Position numbers and translations under genes: made by a program
Shown here: positions 10,529 to 17,714 of the stretch, in pieces
Numbering within the stretch: the first letter of the stretch is position 1
Layout of the letters: the number at the start of each line of letters is the position of its first letter
Notes under the pieces: model-generated
Told to the model about the DNA's origin: nothing
Database searches by the model: none
What the model saw: only the letters and a program-made list of their open reading frames with translations
Source: an uncultured Planctomycetaceae bacterium
GTDB lineage: Bacteria; Planctomycetota; Planctomycetia; Pirellulales; Pirellulaceae
Length of the DNA: 43,184 bases
Direction: 5' to 3'
NCBI GenBank assembly: GCA_903927685.1
Contig: CAIYOB010000661.1
Location: 1 to 43,184, forward strand

Positions 10529-11179
10529 TCAATGGTGAAACGAAAAGCCCCAATGCACGCTCGGTCCCGGCGGAGGCAACGGCCGCGGGTAGGGCCGGCA
10601 GGGACCGTGATGCCAGTACGGCGCGACGGGCACCGCATAGACCGGGGGGCCGTAGTAGTGCTCGCGGACGATCACATTCGGGTACTCGGGCACCGGAGCG
10701 GGCGGCGCGACAGCCAGCGGGGCCGTCTGCAAGGCCCCGATCACGGCCTCGCTGACGCCCGCGTTGCTCATCAGGATCAAGTCGTTCGCTTGCGGCCGGG
10801 CGGCGACGCCATAGGTGCGGATGTGCGTCACGATCACGTTGTCCGACAGCCGCGACTGGGACATGGTGATTACGTCCTGGATCGACACCGCCTGTGACAT
10901 CTGACGGGCCAGACGCTGTTCGTACACCGCGTTATTTCGGGCGATGTCGGTGTCCACGGAATCGCCGATGGCAGCGCCGGCCAGGGCGCCGACGGCTCCG
11001 CCGATCAGGGCCCCCTCGACGGTTTCACCGTTGTTGTTGCCGATCGCTCCGCCCGTGACCGCGCCCACCACGGCGCCGAGCCCCAGACCGCGATTCCGAT
11101 GGTAATACGGCGACTGAGACCAGCCGAGTGACGGCAGCAGCGACAGCACTGACAGCAAAACCAATAGCTTGGCGTTCAT
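10529..11179 (-). CDS. Secreted glycine-zipper domain protein
   Basis: 216 aa. Signal peptide MNAKLLVLLSVLSLLPSLGWSQ (likely cut after GWS), then a glycine-zipper block (about residues 30-72) with GAVVGAVTGGAIG and ALIGGAVGALAGAAIG, a pattern that inserts in or spans membranes. A middle conserved part has SIQDVITMSQSRLSDNVIVT and ANDLILMSNAGVSEAVIGAL. The last 60 residues are rich in Pro, Tyr and His (HHGPCRPYPRPLPPPGP). The ATG at 11179 has GAGG 9-10 nt upstream. The function is unknown; such proteins are often outer-membrane or envelope-associated. It is divergent from the EEP hydrolase gene. Confidence 0.82.
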   Translation of the reverse strand: MNAKLLVLLSVLSLLPSLGWSQSPYYHRNRGLGLGAVVGAVTGGAIGNNNGETVEGALIGGAVGALAGAAIGDSVDTDIARNNAVYEQRLARQMSQAVSIQDVITMSQSRLSDNVIVTHIRTYGVAARPQANDLILMSNAGVSEAVIGALQTAPLAVAPPAPVPEYPNVIVREHYYGPPVYAVPVAPYWHHGPCRPYPRPLPPPGPSVHWGFSFHH

Positions 11180-11360
11180 ATTCGCACCTCGTCGAAAGAT
11201 GAGCAGGCCCCGGATAGTCCCACGGCAGCGGAAGTCCGTCAAGACGAGATCCCGGAGAGCGCGCGACCCGGGCGATGCCTGGCGGCGACCGGAGGCGTCT
11301 CGCTCTGCGAGAGGCCGACGGTGCGCATGGTCGGCCGGCATCGGCGGCTGGAAACACGAT

Positions 11361-11369
11361 TGCTATAAT
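11361..11369 (+). promoter_or_regulatory. Extended -10 promoter of the EEP hydrolase gene
   Basis: TGCTATAAT is a perfect extended -10 element (TGnTATAAT), 44 bases before the TTG start at 11413. No clear -35 is seen, as expected for this promoter class. Confidence 0.6.
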
Positions 11370-11412
11370 GGTCGGCTGGCCTTGAGCGAAGTGCTTGCGA
11401 GGAGAGCAAAGA

Positions 11413-12462
11413 TTGGCACGAATTGGCTTGGATTCTGGATCGTTGACGCCCGCTGCGACGGTTCCGCCGGCGCACGACAGCCTGGCGTGCCGGGCCACCT
11501 GCCGCTTGACCCAGCTGTATTTTGCCGCCGTGTCCGGCTTGGTCTGTCTGCTGTGGGGGGCCGGGGATCAATGGTGGCCCGGTACCCTCTTCCTGTTCGG
11601 GCCGCGGTGGCCGATCCTGCTTCCGCTGCTACTGCTGGCCCCTCTGGCGGTGTTATTCCGCCGCCGTTCGCTGCTCTGGCTGTTCGCTGCCCTGGTGTTG
11701 GCCGTCGGCCCCTACATGGGATTGGCCTTGCCGTGGAACCGTGTGGCCGGCTACTTCGCTCCGCCGCCCGACTTGACGCTGCGCATCGTCACCTACAACG
11801 CAGGCGGCACGACGGACGAGGCCGTCATCCGAATGGCTCAAACCGTGCAGCCCGATATCCTGACGCTGAATGAGTGGCATGGCTCGCGCGCCTTGCCGGA
11901 AGCCTTGACCGCAGGGCGGCACGTCAGTCGAGCCGGGGGGAACGTCGTGCTGAGCCGGCTGCCGATCGAATCCGCCGAGAGGCTCCACTCGGAAGCGTTG
12001 AAACCTTGGGAGCAGCGGACCATGCGCTGCCGACTGCAGACGGCCTGGGGGCCAATCCAGCTTGTCTGCCTGCATTTGGAAACCCCGCGCAAAGGCTTGA
12101 GCGAAGTCGTCGATTCGCACTGGCACGGACTCGATGCCCTGCGTCAGAACACGGCGAAACGTCGCGCGGAGTCCCTGTTGGTCAGTCGGTTTGCCCGCGA
12201 GTTCACCGGACCGGCGATCGTCGCCGGGGATTTCAATACGCCCGTCGAAAGCCGGATCTATCAAAGCCATTGGGCCGGTTGGCAGAATGCCTTTTCGCAG
12301 GCCGGCTGCGGTCTTGGGTACACCAAGTACACCCGGCTGTACGGGGTTCGCATCGACCACGTGCTGGTCACTTCGCACTGGCGGGTCCTGTCGGTCCGGG
12401 TTGGCCCGGATCTGGGCGGCGATCACAGGCCTGTCGTCGCCGAACTCGGCCTGCGGCTGTAG
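11413..12462 (+). CDS. Membrane-anchored endonuclease/exonuclease/phosphatase-family protein
   Basis: A protein of about 349 aa with three N-terminal membrane helices (roughly residues 35-110) and a C-terminal EEP fold, probably facing the periplasm. Catalytic blocks in order are RIVTYNAGG, ILTLNEWHG (metal-binding Glu), CLHLETP, VAGDFNTPV (Asp/Asn pair), RIDHVLVT and GGDHRPVVAEL (Asp-His). These residues support phosphodiester or phosphoester hydrolysis; the substrate is unknown. The start is TTG 11413, because AGGAGA lies 7 nt upstream; a TTG at 11395 is also in frame. The stop codon TAG is the first part of a 144-bp inverted-repeat element, so the natural C-terminus may have been altered by insertion. 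Confidence 0.85.
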   Translation: MARIGLDSGSLTPAATVPPAHDSLACRATCRLTQLYFAAVSGLVCLLWGAGDQWWPGTLFLFGPRWPILLPLLLLAPLAVLFRRRSLLWLFAALVLAVGPYMGLALPWNRVAGYFAPPPDLTLRIVTYNAGGTTDEAVIRMAQTVQPDILTLNEWHGSRALPEALTAGRHVSRAGGNVVLSRLPIESAERLHSEALKPWEQRTMRCRLQTAWGPIQLVCLHLETPRKGLSEVVDSHWHGLDALRQNTAKRRAESLLVSRFAREFTGPAIVAGDFNTPVESRIYQSHWAGWQNAFSQAGCGLGYTKYTRLYGVRIDHVLVTSHWRVLSVRVGPDLGGDHRPVVAELGLRL

Positions 12463-12603
12463 TGCGTTGTCCAAGCTAAGGATTGGCGTTGGGTGGCTGG
12501 GGTCGAGCCACGAGGTACGAGTGGCGAGCCCCCAGTTCTTGCCGCTGGGGGCTCGCTGCACTCGACCCCAGGCACCCCAACATTTAGCCTGGACAACGCA
12601 CTA
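12460..12603. mobile_element. MITE-like element with 20-bp terminal inverted repeats
   Basis: The left end TAGTGCGTTGTCCAAGCTAA (12460-12479) and right end TTAGCCTGGACAACGCACTA (12584-12603) are inverted repeats matching at 19 of 20 positions. The interior continues the symmetry: TGGGGTCGAG pairs with CTCGACCCCA, and the 12-bp arms GCGAGCCCCCAG and CTGGGGGCTCGC pair around the loop TTCTTGCCG. The whole 144 bp can fold into one long hairpin and carries no gene. This is the expected form of a non-autonomous element; no target-site duplication is obvious. Confidence 0.7.
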
Positions 12604-12608
12604 GCCGG

Positions 12609-12666
12609 GTGGGACGGATTGGCAATCCGTCGTTTGTCCCATCGTGGGACGGATTGGCAATCCGTC
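12609..12666. repeat. Two direct copies of a 23-bp palindromic dispersed repeat
   Basis: GTGGGACGGATTGGCAATCCGTC occurs at 12609-12631 and 12644-12666, starting 35 bases apart. Each contains a near-perfect 19-bp palindrome (9-bp arms around one G). I remember this sequence as a common dispersed repeat in planctomycete genomes, often mistaken for short coding frames. The rest of the gap to 12955 holds a sigma-54 promoter but no gene. Confidence 0.7.
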
Positions 12667-12877
12667 CTACCCTCATCGTCCGTCATCGTCAAACTCGGCC
12701 TGCAGTTCCCGCCGGCACAGAAAGAAATACCGCCGGTCTGGCGGCGGAACTGGAGAAATTACAGGGGGTATTCCGGTCGAGTCGCGTGAACTGAAGCGGG
12801 CGGCCGGGTGCCCAACGGGTTGTGTTTGCCCCTGGAAACGCACGGGCAGCATTTCCTGTGCACCGTTTCCTGTCGCT

Positions 12878-12892
12878 TGGCATGCGACCTGC
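12878..12892 (+). promoter_or_regulatory. Sigma-54 (-24/-12) promoter of the polysaccharide operon
   Basis: TGGCATGCGACCTGC matches the -24/-12 consensus TGGCACG-N4-TTGC at all but two positions. The invariant GG (12879-12880) and GC (12891-12892) have exactly the required spacing. The predicted start near 12904 leaves a leader of about 52 bases before the ATG at 12956. Initiation would require a sigma-54 activator. Confidence 0.65.
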
Positions 12893-12955
12893 GAAGTGGT
12901 AGGCTTCATAGTAGCTTTCCGTCTCCTTGCCGATTCCAGACCGTTTTCATCTGTC

Positions 12956-15124
12956 ATGAACGCGCCAACCTCACCTCCCCCGATCCGCATGAAGCCCCCG
13001 GATCCTGCGACGCTGGTCGCCTGTGCCTGGCGTTACAAGTGGGTCGCGCTGATCGCCGGCTGCCTGATGGGGGCCCTGGGAGCAGGGGCCGCCCATGTCG
13101 TCATCAATGCCCAGTTCAAGGCCACGGCGATGGTTCGGATGGCCGGGCCCAGCGGGCTGATCGAGACGCGTTTTGAATCGTCGGCGGCCCAGCGCGAATT
13201 CCGTGCCACCCAGCAGGAACTACTCCGCATGCCGCACGTGCTGAAGCGGGCCCTCGAGTCTCCCGCGGTCAAGGACCTGGGCTTGTTCGGCAGCGATCCG
13301 GACTCCATCGAGGATCTAAGCGATATCCTGGCAATCGAGTTGCCGCGGAGTTCGGAGATCCTGCGGATTTCCGTGCAGCACGACCGGGCGGACGTCGCCT
13401 TCATGCTGGTCAACGCGGTGACGGAAGCCTATCTCCAGGAAGTCCGCCGCGCCCATGACGAGGACATTCAGAAACGGCTGGCAATTCTGGAGCAATTGCA
13501 TACGGCCGCCGAAGCGCGGCTGGCCAAAGCTTGGGACGAACTGAAGCCGTTGGCCTCACGCTTGGGGTCGGGCGATCCCACGACCGTGTCGCTGCAAGCC
13601 CAGGCGGAATTCGAGAACTACCGGGACTACCATCGGCGGCTGCGCGATCTGCAATCTCGGAAGCGGGAGGCCGAACGCCTGATCAAGTCGATCCGCGAGT
13701 CGCCGGAAATGCTGACCAAGGAAATGCCCGAAGACGCGTCGATGCACAGCGTCCGGTACGCCATGTTCGAGGCCAAATTGAAGCGGGAAGAGGTCGAGGC
13801 GAAGTACGGCCCGAATCACCCGGAGGTGGTCGCCGCGATTCGCGTCGAGAACATGCTTCGCGAGGTGTACCAGAAGAGCATGGCCGAGGAGAATGAAAAG
13901 CCGAAGTCGCGCGAGGAGGAACTGCTGTCCGAACCGCTGGCCACGATCGCTCAGCTAACCAACGAGGAGCAGGCGTTGGAGGCGATGATCCAGGATATCG
14001 ACGAGCGGAAGCAGTTGCTGGGCGGCGAGAATGCGGCCAAGCTGGAGATCCTGCGCAACGACATTGAACGGCTGGAGAAGGAGAGTGACCGGCTGTGGCA
14101 GACGCGGGAAAACTTGCAGGTCGAGAAGCACGCCGACCAGCGGGTGCAGTTGGTCTCGCTGGCGACCCTGCCCACCGTGCGGGACACGTCCAAACGCAAG
14201 AAGATGACGCTCGTCGCCGCCGTGGCCGGCTTTGGGTTCGCCTTCGGCCTGGTCGCCTTGGGCGAATTCCTGACGGGCCGTTTGCATTCGGGGCGCGAAG
14301 CGGCCCAGCGGACCGGATTGGAGGTCCTGGCGTGCCTGCCGACGCTGCCGAAGAAGATCGCCAAACCGGTCGAAAAAACGCGGCCGCGAGCCGATCCGCT
14401 CACGACGCAATTGGACCTGTTCGTCGCCCGGCTCACCCACCATCCCCTGGTCACCGCGCCGCGCGTCATCATGGTCACCAGCCCGCACTGGACGATCGAG
14501 CGCGAGCGAGTTGCGGTCCATCTGGCCAACGCCCTGGCCCGCACGGGCCAGCGCACGGTCCTGGTCAACTTTGATCTTCGCGAGCCGCCGCCGGACCTGG
14601 AGTTTCCCAACGCCGCCGCCCTGCTTCCGGTCGAATCCCGCCAGCCCTTGCCTGAGTCCGCCGAAACCGAGCGCGCGCCGGCCGCTGAGCAGGATTGGCA
14701 GGACGCTGATGCGGAGCACGCGTCCAGCTACGCGCCCGCCCCCGGCCGCAATTCGTTGCGAATTGACTCCGACCCGCGGAGCGTGGCGTCGCGGCACCAG
14801 TTCCCGGCGGAAATGCCCCTGGTCGGCACCGGGGTCGCCAACCTGGACTTCCTGCAACCGATCCGCGGCGCGAGCGAGCCCCTGCCGGTCATCGCCCACC
14901 CGCAGTTGCCGGAATTGATGGAGGCCCTGAAGGAACGTTATGTCTACGTGGTCATGGACGTGCCCGGTGTCCTGGAGTACCCCGATGCCGCCCACCTGGG
15001 GCCGCTGGCCGATGTAACCGTCCTGTCCCTGAAACGCAACCGGTCCCTCGCGGGAAGCGTGCTCAAGGCCCGGGCATCCCTGGCGCATCAGGAGCGGCCG
15101 GTGTTCGGCACGATGCTCGATTAA
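12956..15124 (+). CDS. Wzz/GumC-type polysaccharide co-polymerase with degenerate BY-kinase domain
   Basis: 722 aa inner-membrane protein of the chain-length-determinant family, which controls polymerisation and export of exopolysaccharide. The first membrane helix is at about residues 28-50, then a long periplasmic coiled-coil part with the family motif KYGPNHPEV (283-291), and a second helix at about 417-440. The cytoplasmic C-terminal domain aligns with bacterial tyrosine kinases but is broken. The Walker A region (505-519, VTSPHWTIERERV) lacks the GK[ST] of the P-loop, Walker A' reads TVLVNFDLREP, Walker B reads YVVMDVPGV, and there is no tyrosine-rich tail. It therefore looks like a pseudokinase, with an extra insert of about 80 residues (560-640). 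It is first in a three-gene operon behind a sigma-54 promoter. Start ATG 12956. Confidence 0.85.
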   Translation: MNAPTSPPPIRMKPPDPATLVACAWRYKWVALIAGCLMGALGAGAAHVVINAQFKATAMVRMAGPSGLIETRFESSAAQREFRATQQELLRMPHVLKRALESPAVKDLGLFGSDPDSIEDLSDILAIELPRSSEILRISVQHDRADVAFMLVNAVTEAYLQEVRRAHDEDIQKRLAILEQLHTAAEARLAKAWDELKPLASRLGSGDPTTVSLQAQAEFENYRDYHRRLRDLQSRKREAERLIKSIRESPEMLTKEMPEDASMHSVRYAMFEAKLKREEVEAKYGPNHPEVVAAIRVENMLREVYQKSMAEENEKPKSREEELLSEPLATIAQLTNEEQALEAMIQDIDERKQLLGGENAAKLEILRNDIERLEKESDRLWQTRENLQVEKHADQRVQLVSLATLPTVRDTSKRKKMTLVAAVAGFGFAFGLVALGEFLTGRLHSGREAAQRTGLEVLACLPTLPKKIAKPVEKTRPRADPLTTQLDLFVARLTHHPLVTAPRVIMVTSPHWTIERERVAVHLANALARTGQRTVLVNFDLREPPPDLEFPNAAALLPVESRQPLPESAETERAPAAEQDWQDADAEHASSYAPAPGRNSLRIDSDPRSVASRHQFPAEMPLVGTGVANLDFLQPIRGASEPLPVIAHPQLPELMEALKERYVYVVMDVPGVLEYPDAAHLGPLADVTVLSLKRNRSLAGSVLKARASLAHQERPVFGTMLD

Positions 15125-15151
15125 CTCCACCCTCTGACAGAACCCCCAGCC

Positions 15152-16462
15152 GTGGCCTTCGCCTTCTTCATCCTGCTGAACGCCATCCTGTTCATCCGGC
15201 CGGGTGAGTTAGTGGACAGTCTGGAGCCGTTCCGGCTGTACTATCTGTCGATCCTGGCCTGCCTGGGGTCCAGCTATGAAGGGCTGCTGAACCAGCTGAG
15301 CAGCGAGTCGCTGTGCAAGCGTCCCATGACGCTGTGCGTCCTGGGCCTGCTGGCGGCAGTGGTCCTGTCCCACCTGCAGTTCGGCTCGCTGTTCGGCGCG
15401 CGGACGTCCGGCACCGAGTTTGCCAAGCTGGTGCTGTACTACCTGCTGCTGATGCACAATCTGGATGCCCCCGACAAGTTCCAGCGGTTTCTGAATGCCC
15501 TGGTGCTGTTCACCCTGGTCGCCGCCACGCTGGCCCTGCTGCAGTACCACGAGGTCATCAATATCCCGGCCCTGGCTGCCTACGAGCAGCGGGAGATGGA
15601 CGAAGAGACGGGGGAATGGATCGTGTTCCCGCGGCTGTGCGGTTCGGGGATCTTCAACGACCCCAACGACGTGTGCCTGATGCTGATGATGGCGATGATG
15701 ATCTGCTTCTACCGGATCCTAACTCCCGGCGGCGGGCCGAACCGGTTCTTCTGGATGGCCCCCGTCGTGGTCTTTTTCCTGGCGTTTGTCGAGACCAAGT
15801 CGCGGGGGGGGTTCATCGCCCTGATGGTCGCCGTCAACGTGCTGGTAGTGTCCCGGCTGGGACTGAAGAAAGCGATTCCGTTCTGGCTGCTGGCCGCCCC
15901 GGTGGTCCTGGTGCTGTTCGGCGGCCGCATGACGCGGATCGAAGTCGAGGGCGGGACGGGCCAGCACCGGATTCAGTTATGGCGTGAAGCGTTGGGCCTG
16001 GTGCGCGAGTATCCGCTGTTCGGCGTCGGCCAGGGGTGCCTGCCCGATTATACCCGGCTGGTGGCCCACAATTCGTATGTTCACTCGTACGCGGAACTCG
16101 GCATCTTTGGCGGCACCTGCTTCGTCGGGCTCGTCTATCTGGCGATCTCGCAACTGCTGCGGCTGCGCCACCACGAGGCGGCGATCCAGGATCCCGAGAT
16201 GCGGCGGTTGCGATCCTACCTGCTGGGCATTGTCTGCGGGTTCTGCGCCGGCATCCTGTCGCTGTCCCGCTGCTACATTGTCCCGACGTATCTGGTGTTC
16301 GGTCTGGCGGCGGCGTTCGTGAGCCAGGTCCAAGTCGTCGAGGACAAGCCGTCACCTTTGTGGGAGTTCAATTCCTCGCTGTTCATGCGTCTGTGCGGCA
16401 TCGGCATCACGGCGCTGTTAGTCTTGGAATTCGGTTCGCGGTTGATGGTGCGTTGGGATTGA
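15152..16462 (+). CDS. O-antigen ligase / Wzy-like polymerase family membrane protein
   Basis: 436 aa integral membrane protein with about ten to twelve hydrophobic segments along the whole length. The family signature is the periplasmic-loop block AHNSYVHSYAELGIFGG (about residue 306 onward), preceded by GQHRIQLWREALGLVREYPL and FGVGQGCLPDY, the usual context in WaaL/Wzy proteins. Such proteins join or polymerise lipid-linked glycans at the outer face of the inner membrane; ligase and polymerase cannot be told apart by eye. The start is GTG 15152, 27 nt after the co-polymerase gene. Its place between the co-polymerase and the pyruvyl transferase favours polymerase. Confidence 0.83.
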   Translation: MAFAFFILLNAILFIRPGELVDSLEPFRLYYLSILACLGSSYEGLLNQLSSESLCKRPMTLCVLGLLAAVVLSHLQFGSLFGARTSGTEFAKLVLYYLLLMHNLDAPDKFQRFLNALVLFTLVAATLALLQYHEVINIPALAAYEQREMDEETGEWIVFPRLCGSGIFNDPNDVCLMLMMAMMICFYRILTPGGGPNRFFWMAPVVVFFLAFVETKSRGGFIALMVAVNVLVVSRLGLKKAIPFWLLAAPVVLVLFGGRMTRIEVEGGTGQHRIQLWREALGLVREYPLFGVGQGCLPDYTRLVAHNSYVHSYAELGIFGGTCFVGLVYLAISQLLRLRHHEAAIQDPEMRRLRSYLLGIVCGFCAGILSLSRCYIVPTYLVFGLAAAFVSQVQVVEDKPSPLWEFNSSLFMRLCGIGITALLVLEFGSRLMVRWD

Positions 16463-16518
16463 GCGGCGAACGTTCAGAGACCAGTGGCCCGGCAGTGCCG
16501 GGAGGCGGAAGAAACGTC

Positions 16519-17694
16519 ATGCGTTACTTGATTGACGGCTGTTATGGCGACGGCAATGTGGGCGACGAATGCCTGCTGCTGGCCGTGGCCCGCCTGGTGC
16601 GCGCTGCGGATCCCCGGGCCGAAATCGCGGCGTTTTCGTCGGACGCAGCGCGGACCGAAACGGAAACCGGCCTGGCCGCGGTCCCGCAGTGCAATCCCTT
16701 CGGCCGGAATTTGTACGGGTCGGTCGTCAAGGGCCTGTTGTGGCGCACGTTCGGTCAGATCCGCCGCTGCGACGTGTTCATCTTGGGCGGCGGAGAATTG
16801 TTTCGGGACAACGTCGGGCTGACGGCGACCCTGGGCATGTTCTATCGTATGCGTCTGGCCCGGTGGTTGGGCAAGCGCGTACTGGCACTGGGCGTCGGCG
16901 CCCAGCCCGCGACGACCTGGTGGGGGCGGCGTTTCCTGCGGGGCTCGTTGCGAGCGGCCCGCGCGCTCGTGTTTCGCGACCCCGATTCGTTGCAGGTCGC
17001 CCGGCAGCTGGCGCCCGGCTTGGCGACGGCGTCGTGCCTGCCGGACCTGGTGTTCTCGCTGGACTGGGCCGCGTATCGCGCCGCCCGGGACGCCGCCCGG
17101 GACGCCGCCCGGGACGCCACTCAGACCGCCGACCGTCCGTTGCGGATCGGGGTCGCGGTCAAATCGCTGCCTCGGCGGCATCGCTGGGCCGATGCCGTGA
17201 ACCGGTGTCTGCCGGACGTCCTGGCCACTGCCCTGACCGCGTTCGGGCGCGGCCAAGCCTGCCTGGTCAGCGTGCTGCCGTTTGCCGACGCGGACGTGGA
17301 GTTCGCGGACGAGTTGGGCGAGCGATTGCGCCGCGCAGGGCTGGCCGTCGGGGCACGCACGCCGCCGCAGATCGAACCGCTGCAGGGCCGGATGGCGGAA
17401 CAGGACTGCCTGCTGGCCGTCCCGCTGCACGCATCCGTATTCGCTTTTGCCTGTGGCGTGCCGGCCCTGGGACTGAGTTACGACGAGAAGATCCCGCGGC
17501 TGTACCAGTCGTTCGGCGTCCCCGAGCAGTGTCGCCCCGTCGGGAGTCTGGATGCGGCCACCTTGGAACAGGACCTGCGCCGGCTCGTCCAACAGCGCAC
17601 CGAGCTGGGATCGCAACTGGTCGCCAGGGCCCGTCAAGCCGAGCAGACGATCTGCCATGCGATCGGTGCGTTGCTGGCAGAGACAAACGGATGA
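16519..17694 (+). CDS. Polysaccharide pyruvyl transferase family protein (CsaB-like)
   Basis: 391 aa enzyme of the family that transfers pyruvate ketal groups from phosphoenolpyruvate to cell-surface glycans. Typical features are the N-terminal glycine motif YGDGNVGDE (9-17), VFILGGGELFRDN, VLALGVGAQP, VFRDPDSLQVARQL, LPDLVFSLDW, the second-domain start GVAVKSLPRRHRWAD, and LLAVPLHASVFAFACGVPAL (the conserved LHA segment). GGAGG lies about 14 nt before the ATG at 16519. A run of three 12-bp repeats encodes alternating RDAA between the two domains. As last gene of the operon it probably decorates the exported polymer; pyruvylation itself is inferred. Confidence 0.85.
   Translation: MRYLIDGCYGDGNVGDECLLLAVARLVRAADPRAEIAAFSSDAARTETETGLAAVPQCNPFGRNLYGSVVKGLLWRTFGQIRRCDVFILGGGELFRDNVGLTATLGMFYRMRLARWLGKRVLALGVGAQPATTWWGRRFLRGSLRAARALVFRDPDSLQVARQLAPGLATASCLPDLVFSLDWAAYRAARDAARDAARDATQTADRPLRIGVAVKSLPRRHRWADAVNRCLPDVLATALTAFGRGQACLVSVLPFADADVEFADELGERLRRAGLAVGARTPPQIEPLQGRMAEQDCLLAVPLHASVFAFACGVPALGLSYDEKIPRLYQSFGVPEQCRPVGSLDAATLEQDLRRLVQQRTELGSQLVARARQAEQTICHAIGALLAETNG
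17080..17115 (+). repeat. In-frame 12-bp tandem repeat in the pyruvyl transferase gene
   Basis: GCCGCCCGGGAC is repeated three times without error (17080-17091, 17092-17103, 17104-17115), followed by a decayed copy. It encodes repeated ARDA units in the linker between the two domains. Copy number could change by slippage without breaking the frame. Confidence 0.85.
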
Positions 17695-17714
17695 TCCAAG
17701 TTCATCCGCTCGAA

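Noticed and set aside
11413..11427. TTGGCACGAATTGGC as a second sigma-54 promoter
   Set aside because: The downstream GC is not at the required distance from the GG, and the sequence is the start of the hydrolase coding region.
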